NCBI RefSeq assembly: GCF_004798865.1
Contig: NW_025335505.1
Coordinates: 12,919,564 to 12,983,563, forward strand
From: Varanus komodoensis
Lineage: Eukaryota > Chordata > Lepidosauria > Squamata > Varanidae
Reading direction: 5' to 3'
Length of the DNA stretch: 64,000 nt
The notes beneath the pieces are model-generated. The model made no database searches. It worked only from the letters and a program-made list of their open reading frames with translations, and had not been told where the DNA came from. The stretch's first letter is position 1; every line of letters begins with the position of its first letter. This document shows positions 11,387 through 23,189 of this stretch, piece by piece. Both the position numbers and the translations under genes were made by a program.

Positions 11387-11788
11387 TGAATAAAATAAAA
11401 TGATTACAAATGAATAAGGATCAGTTACTTGATGTTCCACCAGATATACATAAAACAACTGAAAATATAAAACAAACCTCTGTCAGGGTCAGAATTTCTA
11501 TAGATAAGCCAGGTGGGAAATGTTTCAATACCACATGTTCTCAAAATACTTGTAGTTGATGATATCCATGTACAAAATTTACCATGTACTGACATTTGCT
11601 GTGACTAATCATTGCAAAATGCTAATGTATAAATTAACTATGTAGGATTACTGTGGCAGCTGGTCTTGGCTGGAGATGGACTCACTTTCTATTGCTTGTG
11701 TGCAGCTACAATAATCCTTTTATATAAAATTACTTCCTGGTGTTGCTTGTCTCTCTCATGGTCAGAGGACAAACAAGAGGCACTTCTT
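11387..11788. mobile_element. Unidentified ~0.4-kb insertion inside the RTE LINE
   Basis: This sequence separates two parts of an RTE LINE that are adjacent in its sister copies. It is bordered by similar 17-nt strings, TTTGGTCTCCAGTAAAA (11370-11386) and TTTGTCCCCAACAGAAA (11789-11805), which look like a diverged target-site duplication. I do not recognise the inserted sequence; it starts A-rich on the plus strand and has no obvious terminal repeats. Confidence 0.5.
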
Positions 11789-12015
11789 TTTGTCCCCAAC
11801 AGAAACAACCTTACATTTAATGATTTTTCTAGTTCTTCCATTACTGCCCTTCTAAGTCTCAATCTGCTTTGAATGCCTTGGCTGCAGTGTTCCTCTGAAT
11901 TGATGACTAAGTCAAAACACACTTTTTTTTTTTGCCAAGTTTTGATTTCTTCATTGTTGACAGTAAATTCTGTAATCCTTCTGTACTCATGATAGTATGT
12001 TCCTTTTTTTGTCAT
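11789..12015 (-). mobile_element. RTE-clade LINE, upstream segment, antisense
   Basis: The minus-strand reading includes FTVNNEEIKTW, then HCSQ, RLRLRRAVMEELEKSLN. This matches the RTE block INN.EIE...CSQEIRRRLRLGRAAMKELEKI, also visible in the copy at 15640-15740. The frame stays open for most of this length. The LINE breaks off at the putative insertion point near 11789 and resumes at 11386. Confidence 0.75.
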
Positions 12016-12112
12016 TCAACATTCCTACCCTAGATTTGAATTACCCTTTGATATCCTGGAAGATGTCTCTTGTTTTTGCTTTTTTGTTGCTCGCTTCTAT
12101 TTCTTTGTACTG

Positions 12113-13440
12113 ATCATTATCATAGAATAGTGGAGTTGGAAGGGGTCAATGAGGTCCAACTCCCTGTTAGTGCAGGACTCCAAGGTAAAACTTCTCTCTC
12201 AGATGGCTAGTGTAGAAGCCCACAACTTCCTTAGGTAATTGGTTCCAATGTTGCACTGCTCTAACAGTGAGAAAGTTCTTCCTGATGTTCAACTGGAAGC
12301 TGGCTTTTTGTAACTTTGAGCCCATTATTCCATGTCCTGCACTCTGGGATGATTGAAAAGAGATCCTGGCCTTCCTCTTTGAGACAACCTTTCAAGTACT
12401 TTCAAAAGTTCTATCATATTTCCCCCTCAGTCTTCTCTTCTCAAGGCCTAACATCCTCAGTTCTTTCAATCTCTCCTCATAAGGCTTTGTTTCTGGTCCC
12501 TGGATCATCCATGTTGTCACCCTCTGAACCCCTTCCCTTGCCTGCATCTTTCTTAAACAGTGGTCCCAGACATGTTGGTCAGACACAATATTCCAGATGT
12601 GGCCTAAGTAGTGCTGAGTAGAGGCAATTTGTGATTTGGAAGAGATACTTCTATTACTGAAGCCTAAAATAGCATTTGCCTTTTTTGCAGCCACATCACA
12701 CTCTCAACACATATTCAGCTTGTGATCTACAACAATTCCAAGATCTTTCTCACTTGCAGTATTGTTGAACCAAGAATTCCCCATCTTGTAATGATCCATT
12801 TGTTTCTTTTTTCTAGGTGCAGAACTTGGCATTTGTCCCTATTTAATTTCATTCTGTTGTTTTCATCCCAGTGTTCCAACCAATGAAGATTACCTTGAAT
12901 CTTCTTCCTGTCTTCCAGGAAGATGTCCCACCCAATTTTGTGTCATCTGTAAATAAGATCATTATTTCTTGCACTTCCTCATCCAAACAATTAATAAAAA
13001 CGTTGAAGAGCATTGGGTCCAGGACTGAACCCTGTGGTACCCTACTTGTTACCTCTACCCAGTTTGAGAAGATGTCACTGATGAGTGCTCTTTGATTGAT
13101 GTGATTCTGTAGCCAACTGTGGATCCACCTGATCCTGCTTCCATCTTGCCTACTTTTACCTAGTTTGCTAATGAGGATATCATGGGACACTTTGTCAAAA
13201 GTTTGCTGAAGATAGATTGTGTCTACAGCATTCCCACAGCCCATCAGGGAGGTTACCCAAACAAAAAATGAAATCAGATTAGTCTGGAAGGATTTGTTCT
13301 TGAGAAATCCATGTTGGCTTCTAGTATTCTCTGCACTGTTTTCAAGGGGTTTACAGACTGACTGCTTTATAATCTGCTCCAGAGTTTCTCAGGCATTGAT
13401 GTTAGACTGTCTGGTCTGTAGTTCCCAGGTCTGCATGCAA
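12113..13440 (-). mobile_element. CR1 LINE, 5'-truncated, antisense
   Basis: The minus strand enters at a WNYRPDSLTS relic (13440), equivalent to the GNYRPVSL block. It then shows a motif A relic (YLQQTFDKVSHDILISKL), RWIHSWLQNH and motif B (SRVPQGSVLDPMLFNVFIN). Motif C is LFTDDTKLGG with both aspartates kept. The C-terminal domain follows (SEKDLGIVVDHKLNM, VAAKKANAILG, KPYEERLKELRMLGLEKRRLRG). The 3' UTR ends near 12113 in a TCATAGAATAGTGGAGTTGG-type CR1 terminus. Coding is split over at least three frames and a stop falls in the C-terminal domain. About 1.3 kb survives of a usual length near 4.5 kb. Confidence 0.9.
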
Positions 13441-15019
13441 CTCTGTTGTTTTGTAGTGCATACTTTGTCTGGTCTACTGTTTATCTGAGTAGAACTGAGG
13501 CCTTGTTTTTTTTGCTGCCAGAGTTCTGTCTTGTAGTGTGAGTGACATTCCCAAGTGAAGGGGACACACAAATATTGTTAGCTGGGGACTGTATCAGGTA
13601 ATATGAATTCTGATTGGCTGGGAATTCCAGCTCAATGGAAAAAAGCAGCTGGGATATGACAGTTGACAGTTTGCAAAGAGTCAGAGAGAGTCTGTGGAGA
13701 AGGATAGAGTAGTTATGATGGTTTGTATTTGGTGTTTTTGATGTTCTAATGAGAGATCGAACAGCTAAGATTTGAATATTATGCTATAATTCCTCTGTGG
13801 GATGACTGTTGATCAGAAATAAGGAGCAAATGGCTGTGTTATACTGAGAAATTGTCCTAAGATTATGCCAGAAGAAGGTTACACAAGCAGGCAGTAAAAA
13901 GCCAGATAAATTATCCAAGCAGCCGCTAATACAATAGGAGTATCTTGGGTGTCAGAGAGAGACTGTACCTTAAAGCTGAACCTGGTTGCAAGTGTATTTG
14001 GCCCCAGTGGCATTTAGAGAATTTGGCATGAAGTAAAAGGAGACCTTCAACCTGTCTCTACTGTTGGAGTCTGTCTCATGTCGAACCTCTTCTGGCAGCC
14101 ATTAGGAATAGTAATTAAAGAAGTAATATAGAATTGGTTGCAGCAGAAAAGAGTCAGCTTGTAGAACTCTGGGTTATAGTGGCAAAGACATTCCTTCCAC
14201 CCAGAAATAGAATATTGTGCTCTAAATAAGAAACTAAATTGGTAGGACTGCCCAGTGAAGCTACAGTTTCTCAATAGGTGTTAGCAGTAGTGAGCAGAGG
14301 GAATCTGCCATATGTAGGCATATGAGTCACACTGCTCTTTTGCATGTTAGTTAGAAGTCATTGATGACTATCCGGCTGCAAGCTACACTTTAAAGCAGGA
14401 TCTCTGCTGTTTGATGCAGCAATGTGATTCGTTTTTGTATTTTGTGCTATATGTTTAGCCAGCTCAAATAACAACGTGGGTTGAAATGAACAAAGCCTGT
14501 ATCACTCTTCACAAATAAAACTCGAACAGTAGGAGGCTTCTGAGCTATTTAAAGAATTTTATGGACTTTGAAAACCATTCATTGTGGATCATGCTGTTTG
14601 TCTCCTCAAACACTCTGAAATTATTTTTTAAAGGTTGACAAGTTCAAAAATTCTATCACCAAACCCCAGTTTTAGTGTTTCCCTGATATTGTGTATAGAT
14701 GTGAATGAAAGATTCCTAGCTAAGACCACACCATACAAACAATTTTAATACACAAAAGAAAATGGACATTCTTCCCTGGTCTACTGCTTTTGCAGTCCTT
14801 GAAAACTTGGAGAAGAAGATAAACAATTGCTAGGCTGCGCTCTTTTTAAACTGAAATTACTTTGTGCTACTGTTATTCAGAGCAAACAAAGAAATTTCAC
14901 CTTCTAAATTCTAAAGAAAGGTGAATGAAAGAAACAAATTTTCAGGAAAATAAGTTAAAAAACCCCCCCCTTTGTTTTAATTTCCCATGCAAACAAAGTG
15001 ATGCTCAAGATATTGCAAC
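13441..15019. other. No recognised feature
   Basis: About 1.6 kb without a gene or identified repeat. The portion near 14330-14640 has the low-repeat, TAAT-containing look of possible conserved non-coding DNA, but this is only an impression. Confidence 0.35.
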
Positions 15020-16184
15020 AAGATATTTATCCTATATGGAACCAGAAATGCACAACATGCAAGGTGGTTAAAAAAGACACTCAAGACCATATTGCAAATT
15101 TATGTTGGCTATTGAATAATACCAAATAATTTAAAGAGAATATTCATGCTATGTACACTACAGCAAAGCCATCTGTTCTGTGGACCACAAGAAACTATAG
15201 ATGGTCCTAAAAGAAAATGGAATTCTTCAGCATACAATAACCCTTATGGGTATCCTGCATTATGGAGAAAAAACTGTTAGGACAGAATATGGAGAAACAG
15301 AATGAGTTCCTATGGGTGAAGGAGTCTAACAAAGGTGCATTTTCTATCCCTATCTGCTCAATCTGTATGCAGGATATATAATAAAGTTCAATTAGGATCA
15401 GAGGAAGAAGTAGTGAAAATTGGGAGAAGATGCATCAATAATATAAATAAACAAATGATAGCTTACTAACAGAAAGCAGCAATGAAGTGAAACATCTTCT
15501 TATGAAAGCAAAAGAAGAAAGTCCAAAAGCAGGACTGTAGGTGAATGCTTAGAAAACAAAAAGGACACCTAGAGAGGAAGACACAACTTCAAGATCAACA
15601 ATGAATGAATGGATACAGTTTTGCATACCTTGGGTTAATAATCAGGGTAAAGGACACTGCAGCCAAGAAACTTGAGGAGGACTGAGACTTGACAGTGCAG
15701 CAATGAAGGAACTAGAAAAGATCATCAAGTGTAAAGATGTTTCACTCGAGACCAAGGGCAAGATCATCCATGCTATTGCAGACCTGATCACCATGCACGG
15801 ATGTGAAAACTGGACAGAGAAGAAAACTTTCTGGAAGAAATCCATGTGTTCAAAACATCATGCTGGAGCAGAGCTTTGTGAATACCTGGGCATGACAGAA
15901 AGAGGACATGTGGGTCCTAGATCAAATCAAGTCAGGACTTTCTCCAGAAGCAAAAATAGCAAACTGAGATTGCCATGCAATGGAAGCATCACAAGAAGAC
16001 AACTATGCTAGGGAAAGTTGAAGGTAGCAGAAGAAGAGAAAGAGCAGTTATGAGATGGATCGTTTCTCTCTAAAGGAAGTAATAGACCTGAGTTTATAAC
16101 AGTCGAACAAGGCTGTCAAGGATAGGGCTTTCTGGGAGACATTCATTCATAGGATTGGCACTGGAGATGGCATATAACAACAAA
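15020..16184 (+). mobile_element. RTE-clade LINE, sense, decayed
   Basis: Nucleotide text matches the copies at 35170 and 10926. Near 15080-15180 are relics of DQIATLRWIME...DYSKAFDCVDHNKLW. Near 15280-15340 are RTEYGETE and a relic of the GVRQGC block. At about 15455 the YADD position is destroyed. Near 15690-15760 the text MKELEKIIKCKDVSLETKGKIIHAI is well kept, followed by CENWTEKK, and LGKVEGSRRRE appears near 16010-16040. The 3' end is GGCATATAACAACAA (16170-16184), a CAA-type tail typical of RTE. There are many frame changes; it cannot encode protein. Confidence 0.85.
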
Positions 16185-19020
16185 TCTGTTATGTTCTTCT
16201 GTATGACCAGCATCCTATGAATTGCTTATATGGTTTCATGTGGCTGTGATTTAGACATGTGACAGAAGGCTTTTGTTACTTATCACAAGACAGTAGGGTA
16301 ACATCTGCTTTCCCTTTTCCTTTCGACTCTTTATAAAGAAGTATAGTGGCCCAAAGTAGTTTAGCATTTAACTTAAATTGCTGCCTCTTTGTCATATGTG
16401 AATGCCATGGAGATGGCTTTTTCTAGATGCTTTGAAAACTTGATTTTTTAAAAAAATGCACTTAAGCTGACAAAATCACTGAATGCTGGTTTTACATTGA
16501 ACATACACACATACACAATGTGCATTGGAATAGCTATAATACTTAGAAATATGTCATATGCTAAATCTTCTTTTTTACTGCTTTTCCAATATGATATACA
16601 TTTAAAAAACAACAACAATGACTCATGTCCCTATTAAAATAATGTAATGCAACCCTACCATAAGTAAATAACATTTTAAACAAGCACATTGTGTATCTGG
16701 AAATTAGAAACAAGGAAATTTCTCACAAAAATGTCAAAAGGCACATTTGTTCAGCTTATGCATTTCACACACTCACATAACTCAAAACTTTATTAGCAGA
16801 AGTGAAAAGTAAGCCAAATTGATGGTTGTCTAAGTTGTTTTCAATGGATGCTATTTACCAAGTGTCGCTGAAAAACGGACTTGTGCTATGAGATGAATGT
16901 AGGCTGAGAAGTAGGGCTACTCTGTTTAAGAGAAAGGAAAATGTTTTGTGCATACATTTCATAAGTGCGCATTTATTACTATATGTATCTTCCTTTTGTA
17001 TTCTCTCTTTATCAGGCTTCTGAACAGCAATGGTGATAAAGTGTACCAAACTTTTATGTTCCTCCTACTTTTCTGCATGTGCATCATAGAAAGGAAGTTA
17101 CATCTTCTTGGCACATAAAGCACCACCAGCTTAAGAAGCAGCTCTTTGAATAATGCATCATTTGCAAACAGAAGTGACATATATTCTGCATAACAATGTG
17201 CATTAACAGAGATAGCCCTTTTCAAATGGGACTGAAGATTATTTACACAAATTGGGGAGATACAACAATGAGATGCTTTTACATTATTTATATTACTTAC
17301 AAATAGCTTAGACGTGATAAACTCTGCTGAAAAGTTCTGTGAATCATGGACCGAAGATGGTTTCTGAATCATGGTATTCTGTAACAATTCAGAGATTATT
17401 TCATTTTCTAAGAACTCATCTTTTAGAACTCCATGTCAAATGCAAGATGCATGACTTGCATCTATTTTGTGTTTGTTTTGGTGGATGTAAACTTGGTACA
17501 GTTCAACATCATTTTAAAATTACAACTGGATTGTATATCACAGTGATAAAAGTGTGTCATGCCTTTAAACCTTTTTTATCAACAGACTGCAGGAAGGCTT
17601 GTAAGAACCTGCTGATCTCCCTATCTTGGTTTCCTGTTAGTGTAGTATTTCTCCTTGCCATATCATGACCATGTGGCATTGGTCAAGTTCTTGACCTCTG
17701 GGCTAAGTAGATTCTTTTGTATTCTTACCTGAACTGGTAACATACTCTTTCCAAAAGATGGGGGGAAATGTTATTTTATGTTATTTGGTTTTGAAAAAGA
17801 TTTACAAACATTCACAATATCCTCTGTATTTGACATGAAAAGAACTTGAGATTTTTAAAACATCAAATATGGGAGAGTTCAAATTGACAAATTACTCTGT
17901 CCAGCCCCAGAGTTTTAAGGGCACAATTCTTAAAATTCTGGATTTGAATCCCTCTGTATTCAGCCATGCATTTTCTGAATTAGGATAACCAACTCTTTGT
18001 TTTGGCAACATCTCTAGCATTTATATCACAGGTAGGTACAATAGGGTTCTAGCCATCTTATGAAAAACTTTACCTGTTGAGTTGGATTGGTGCAGATAGA
18101 TGATAATTTTGTTACTGTTTGGTTTTAATAAGAATTTACCAAAATTTACATTGTTTATATTTAGAAAGGAAAGAACTCAAGATTTTTGAAATGTGATTAA
18201 GGGAGGAAGCAAAACAGACACATTCACTTATCCCTATTTCTCCCACCACCTTCATACTATTATCACAGTGGAACAATCACTGCATTTGTTCAGAAAGGCA
18301 ATGTGGATTAGAACTTTCTCACTCCTCTCCTTATCTATTTCTACTATATGACTTTATGGTGCTGTCTTGCCTTTTATCTATTTTGTGTGACAGAACTACA
18401 CATGATTTGCATGTCTCTCTTTTCTGTGCTTCTCGCAAGAAAATGGCAGCCCTTCATCCTATGTTCTGTTTCATCACAGTGACTGCATTTTGCTTTGGAC
18501 TCTGTTTTGCTTCTTTGGAAAGTGCATTATGTGCTTGGTCAATGGAAGGAAGGAAAGAAGGAGGGCTGAAAATGGAGGGGCTGAATTTACCAAGCACATT
18601 CAACCTGCCAGCTCAGGACTTAGTCCAGGAATGGAAAACCTGGAAAAATGAGTTTAATTTCTATGTGGGCATTGCAATGCATTGCAATTCATTGTAAATG
18701 AAACTGTTTCTATATTTTGCTGGAGAAAAGGGGAGAGAAATAAATGAGATGTTGTATGCAAACATTCCCTAGGCACAGCATACTTTGGCTACAATAATGC
18801 ATTGTTTTGATGCCCACTGCATTCTCAGAAAGAATTAAATAGTGGGAAAATGTAGCTTTTTTTTCTTTTGGCAGAAGCAAGCAGTAAGGAAAGGCATTGC
18901 AGACTACTGCACTCATTTACAGATGCTAGGAACCAGTTGCAATTTTGAATAAATCAAAGACTCAGTGATGAGATGGAAATGCTGTTAGTAGGCAGTTTCT
19001 TTGATTAGATGAAGGAAATT
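16185..19020. other. Mostly unrecognised sequence
   Basis: About 2.8 kb of AT-rich DNA. It holds an open minus-strand frame of 142 codons (16959-17387) and a plus-strand frame of 109 codons (17339-17668), neither with recognisable motifs or codon bias that I would trust. An 18-bp palindrome lies at 18671-18688. Confidence 0.35.
18671..18688. repeat. 18-bp perfect palindrome of two ATTGCAAT boxes
   Basis: ATTGCAATGCATTGCAAT equals its own reverse complement and consists of two self-palindromic ATTGCAAT boxes joined by GC. A third partial box follows. It could be a binding-site pair or a slippage product. Confidence 0.8.
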
Positions 19021-19760
19021 CAGCCTGTATGCTTCCAAGATGGACTTGCACTCTCCTCGAAGGAGCAGGTTCATAGGGGGAGTGCTCCGTGAGCCATCTT
19101 TGTCACTTGAGGCCAAGGTGACTTCAGTGGCTTGGAGTGCTTTCTTCCAGTTTTGGTAGCTATGCAGATAGCTACACTTCTGTCTGGATAAAGATAACTT
19201 GCACTCTGGCAGCCTCTAAAGTAGATTACCTCAATGCACTCTGCAAGGGGCTGCCCTTGAATACTCTTCAGAAGCTGTAGTGCAAAGTGTGACAGCCAGA
19301 TCATCAACAGGGACCAGGCAGTCAGACCACAGAACACTCACTTGCACTGGCTGCCTATATGCTTCCAAGATGGATTCGATGTGCTGGTTTTGATCGATAA
19401 GGCCCTACAGGAGACCACATCTGACAGAGCACCTCTCTCAACAACAGTCTGCCTGGGCACTACAATCATGCTCCGAGACCTGCCTCTGTCACCTCCAAGG
19501 GAGGCTTGACTGGTAGCAAAAAGGAGAAGTGCCTTTTCAGGGATGGCTCCCAGTTATGAAACGACCTTCTCACTGAGGATAATCTGGTGGCCAGTTTACT
19601 ATCCTTTTGGTGCCGGGTTAAGATTGAATGATAACTGTTTATGATGCTTTTAATATTGCTTGTATTTTATATTGTGTTTGTATGTGTTGTAGAAAATTGC
19701 TGCCCAGAGAGCTTCAGCTATTGCGAGGCACAGAAATAAATAAATAAATAAATAAATAAG
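19021..19760 (+). mobile_element. L2-clade LINE 3' end, sense
   Basis: The plus strand shows SLEAKVTSVAWSAFFQFW (compare SLEAQVAAVARSAFFQLR), then KVDYLNALCKGLPLNTLQKL (compare RLDYCNALYVGLPLKTVRKL), then a LHWLP-like block at 19340-19390. The 3' UTR ends in TGCTGCCCAGAGAGCTTC and an (AAAT)n tail at 19732-19759. Several stops and frame changes are present. It is 5'-truncated before the catalytic domain. A 17-nt string at 19028-19044 recurs exactly at 19358-19374 within the element. Confidence 0.8.
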
Positions 19761-22327
19761 TCTCTTAGTTATTTAAATAAATAAACCCAGTCTCTTACAT
19801 CTTTAAACCCAGTCCCTTACATGCCACAACGGTGACAAGCTTAACTACCATGTAACCAAATATTTGTCAAAAGAGAAAAAGCACAAAGCTAGAGTGCACA
19901 TTGTAAACATAGAGAATCTCAGTGAAAGTGAAGATAGTTTGCGGGGAACAGATGAAGTAGTAAACATACTGCTACAAAAATGAACAGGAGAACACAAATG
20001 GTCTACAGAAACATGTGGCAGGGGCTGAAATAATTCAATTTCACTTAGACTGTGGTTTCAGTTGCAATGCTATGCCCATCACCCAGGGAAACCTAATATT
20101 TCATTGAAAAGACTAATTAGTTTTTAAGAATAAACAACCACACTGTGACAAATTTACTGGGAGAATGCAACCTAAGATTTCTAACCCAAAGTCAAATAAC
20201 AAATACAGGCCAGAGTTTTTGGTGGTAGAAATCAGAGAGCAGTATCACTGTTTGGCCAAGCTATGAAATTGTTGATGAGCATCAGTCCTGTTCTGAATAT
20301 ATTCAGAGCTGTAAAAATACAGCTCCAAACTATTGATACTGGAAAGCGGAGTAACAGAAAATTCTATTGAACCTGAACTCAAAAAAGATGTCAAGGGGAA
20401 TTCTGAGATGTATTTGTGGGAGATGAAGAGATAGATTTTATGAAGTAGAGATTGATACAAATGTGAAGCCAGAAGAAATGAGGTAGCTTTTGTACAGCCT
20501 CTGAAAGAAGAGTTGCAAAGTCTAAAATTGTGGGGAATTTTTCAATGAACAAGGAAAAGTACATATGAGATAAACAATCTGGTGGTGATCTGAAAACCAC
20601 CAGGGAGACTCATAATATGCACAGATCCTAGGCTTTAATATGAAGTAATTTTCCATAGCCTTTTATTGGAAATATATTGTCAGATCTGTCAAAAGCAAGA
20701 CTGTTCTCCAGCCATGATGGCAAGAATTGATTCTGGCCTTTCAAATTGGATGAAGAATCCAGGAATTGGGCAAGTTTTGTTGCACTCTATGGGAGAAATC
20801 ACTAAGAATGCTGATGAGCATCAGTCCTGCTCCAAAGATATTTCAAAGCAGGTTGACATACATTTTGGAGGGTCTGGAAGAAATAGCTGAAGTTGCATTG
20901 ATATAGGGAGAAGGTGATGCCTGCAACTTGAAAAGCAGAAACATGACCATAAACGAATTGCATCCTTGAAAAGATGCAGAGAAACGAGTATAAAATTGCA
21001 TATGCACATACTCTGACTGAGGGTCACAGAAGTATATTATAAAGAAGGGCAAGATAAATTTTAGTTATTTGATAAAATGTGTAAAGACGGCTAAATATTC
21101 TTGATGTCTAGCAGCGCATGTATATGTGATTGATATGGATCTGTTCCTGTGTCAGGAAGCAAAGAAATTATTTCATAAATGATGAATGAAGATTGTCAAT
21201 ATCCTACATAAAAATACAGTTTCCAATGTTTTGAGGGGAAAAAGGAACCTTATTGAATTTCAGTGGACATAGTCGTTTGGGAATAAATCTTAGAGAATTC
21301 GTATGGAAAAGAGCAGCTGGAACTCAAATATAGGGGCCAAGAATATATTAACATTGTATTTGCATATACACACGCACATGCTTTCTCTTTCTATGGGTGA
21401 AACCAGGAGAAATTAAATCTGCCAAAGCTTTGTTGAGGAGTCACTTGAATCCATGATTGATACTAATAGAAAGTAGCAGTGTGAACACACATAATACTAA
21501 TTTAATTCACTATTTTCCAAATTTCTTCAAAGAGCAGTAAAATAGACCATAATAACGTTCCTCATAGACATAGAGAAAGAAAGGTGTGAGTACACGTAGC
21601 ACAGCAATTGTATACAATGATTATACTATGGCCAATATCCATGCATAGCAGGGTCTCAGCAGTAACATTTGCTTAGTAGGTCAAAAGCAAAATAAGCTTT
21701 TCAAATTCTGTTAAGGCACAAAACAATTATTGTTTCATTGGCACTGTAGTATGACATACCTCTTTTTGATCTGATGATGCAGTTTGTGCCTTACAAATAT
21801 TATACTATTTTAAACATACTACAGCTTATTTACAAACTTCCTCCACATCAAATGATTATTACTACACTACTTGAAATTTGTATGGATTTTTGAGGAGATG
21901 TGTTGCAAAAGTTAGGCATGGATCATTCACACTATATGTAAATATGACAAACACATTGGTAGTATCACCTGTGGATGCATTCATGCCCAAGTACAGTTCA
22001 TGCTACTACAGAATACAAAGTAAAGCTAGGCCTCCCTTAATATTACATGCATTAGGCACTAGTTCATGTGTTCCCCATTCTATCCTTCCCCATTAGCACA
22101 GCCTTTCATTCACTGGAAGCATCAGATGCTGTAATCAGCCAACTACAGTTCATGATTTGGTCCAAGCTAGAACAAAATTTGTTTAGTTAAGCTAGGGCAT
22201 TTGTCTAGCAAACACATATCGAACTATACTGAAGCTGACTTGTTTTGGCTAAACCATACTTTATGTAGTGCTTTACCAAACATTTCAGTTCTTCCATTTT
22301 CAGCAATTTGTAGGGAGTGGTGTTGAA
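19761..22327. other. Mostly unrecognised sequence
   Basis: Just after the L2 tail lies a short tandem family based on CCCAGTCTCTTACATCTTTAA (19760-19822). Two similar stretches near 20273-20315 and 20812-20855 share TGATGAGCATCAGTCCTG, suggesting an old local duplication. No gene or named repeat is seen. Confidence 0.4.
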
Positions 22328-22353
22328 ATGCAACTATATATATATAGTTGCAT
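22328..22353. repeat. 26-bp perfect palindrome
   Basis: Arms ATGCAACTATATA and TATATAGTTGCAT are exact reverse complements with no spacer. The alternating TA centre lies next to an (AT)n(AC)n microsatellite. Confidence 0.9.
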
Positions 22354-22359
22354 AAAGAA

Positions 22360-22397
<38 letters not shown>
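22360..22397. repeat. (AT)n(AC)n compound microsatellite
   Basis: A short AT run (22360-22370) passes directly into about 13 AC units. Confidence 0.95.
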
Positions 22398-23189
22398 CTC
22401 CCCACTGGGGGAAGGTACAGGGGTTTTGTTTATCTTTTGAAGGAGCTGGCCAAAGGATTCTCTTTCGTTTACTGTAAAAATGCCCAAGGCACTTATAGCA
22501 GCACAAGACTCTTCACAGAGAGGTAGAGACAGATTCCTGAATGTCCTTAGAGTGCACAAGGTCATGTAGTCTCTTGTGAGATCAGCAAGAGCCCTGCAAC
22601 AGGGTATTTTTAACATTAAAAAAATGTAAAGACCACTTGCCTAAGTTCTAGACTTAAACCACAGACAGAAAACTTGCACCTTTCCCTGTGAAAAATTATT
22701 CAAAATTTCCTTACTTGTATGAAAGAATCAGAAAAACCAAAATCAAAACCAATGTTACCCTCTTTCAAAAATGGAGCACATTCTGCACAGCATTAGTTAA
22801 ACCAATCACATCTTTCCTTTCAGATGGTATATCACACTGTGGATAATTTAAAACAGAGAAGGATATTTCCAATGGCCTTTTCAGAACCATATTGGAAGAC
22901 AAGAGGTGAAAGAGAAGCTGTCTCCATTGGTGTTAATATTTTAGCATTACATTGAAACAGAGGTTGAAGTGATACTTAAATATACAATTTAAATCACTGG
23001 GATTTAGATTTAATTCTCATTTATTTCAATGGGTTTGTCTGAAGTATGACTAAATCTGGATTCAATACCAGATCAGTGGTTCTTTTTTAATGCTTAGGAC
23101 ATGGTGCAACCAGGAGTAAGCTCATTTAGTTTTCATTGCTTAAAATGGGAGACTTCAGCATATGGCTTATTTCTTTAATACTGTTTTGC
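22398..23189. other. Mostly unrecognised sequence
   Basis: The section 22985-23065 (with TTATTTCAATGGGTTTGTCT and CTAAATCTGGATTCAA) resembles an old unclassified amniote interspersed repeat. The rest is not identified. Confidence 0.35.

Noticed and set aside
11689-12015. 108-codon minus-strand gene
   Set aside because: Its first part is RTE LINE coding sequence and the rest is the unidentified insertion.
13580-14050. Possible LTR-like or DNA-transposon block
   Set aside because: The texture differs slightly from its surroundings, but no terminal repeats or coding motif could be found.
16959-17387. 142-codon minus-strand frame
   Set aside because: No motif, no flanking signals and AT-rich random-looking composition. 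Overlaps an equally unconvincing plus-strand frame.
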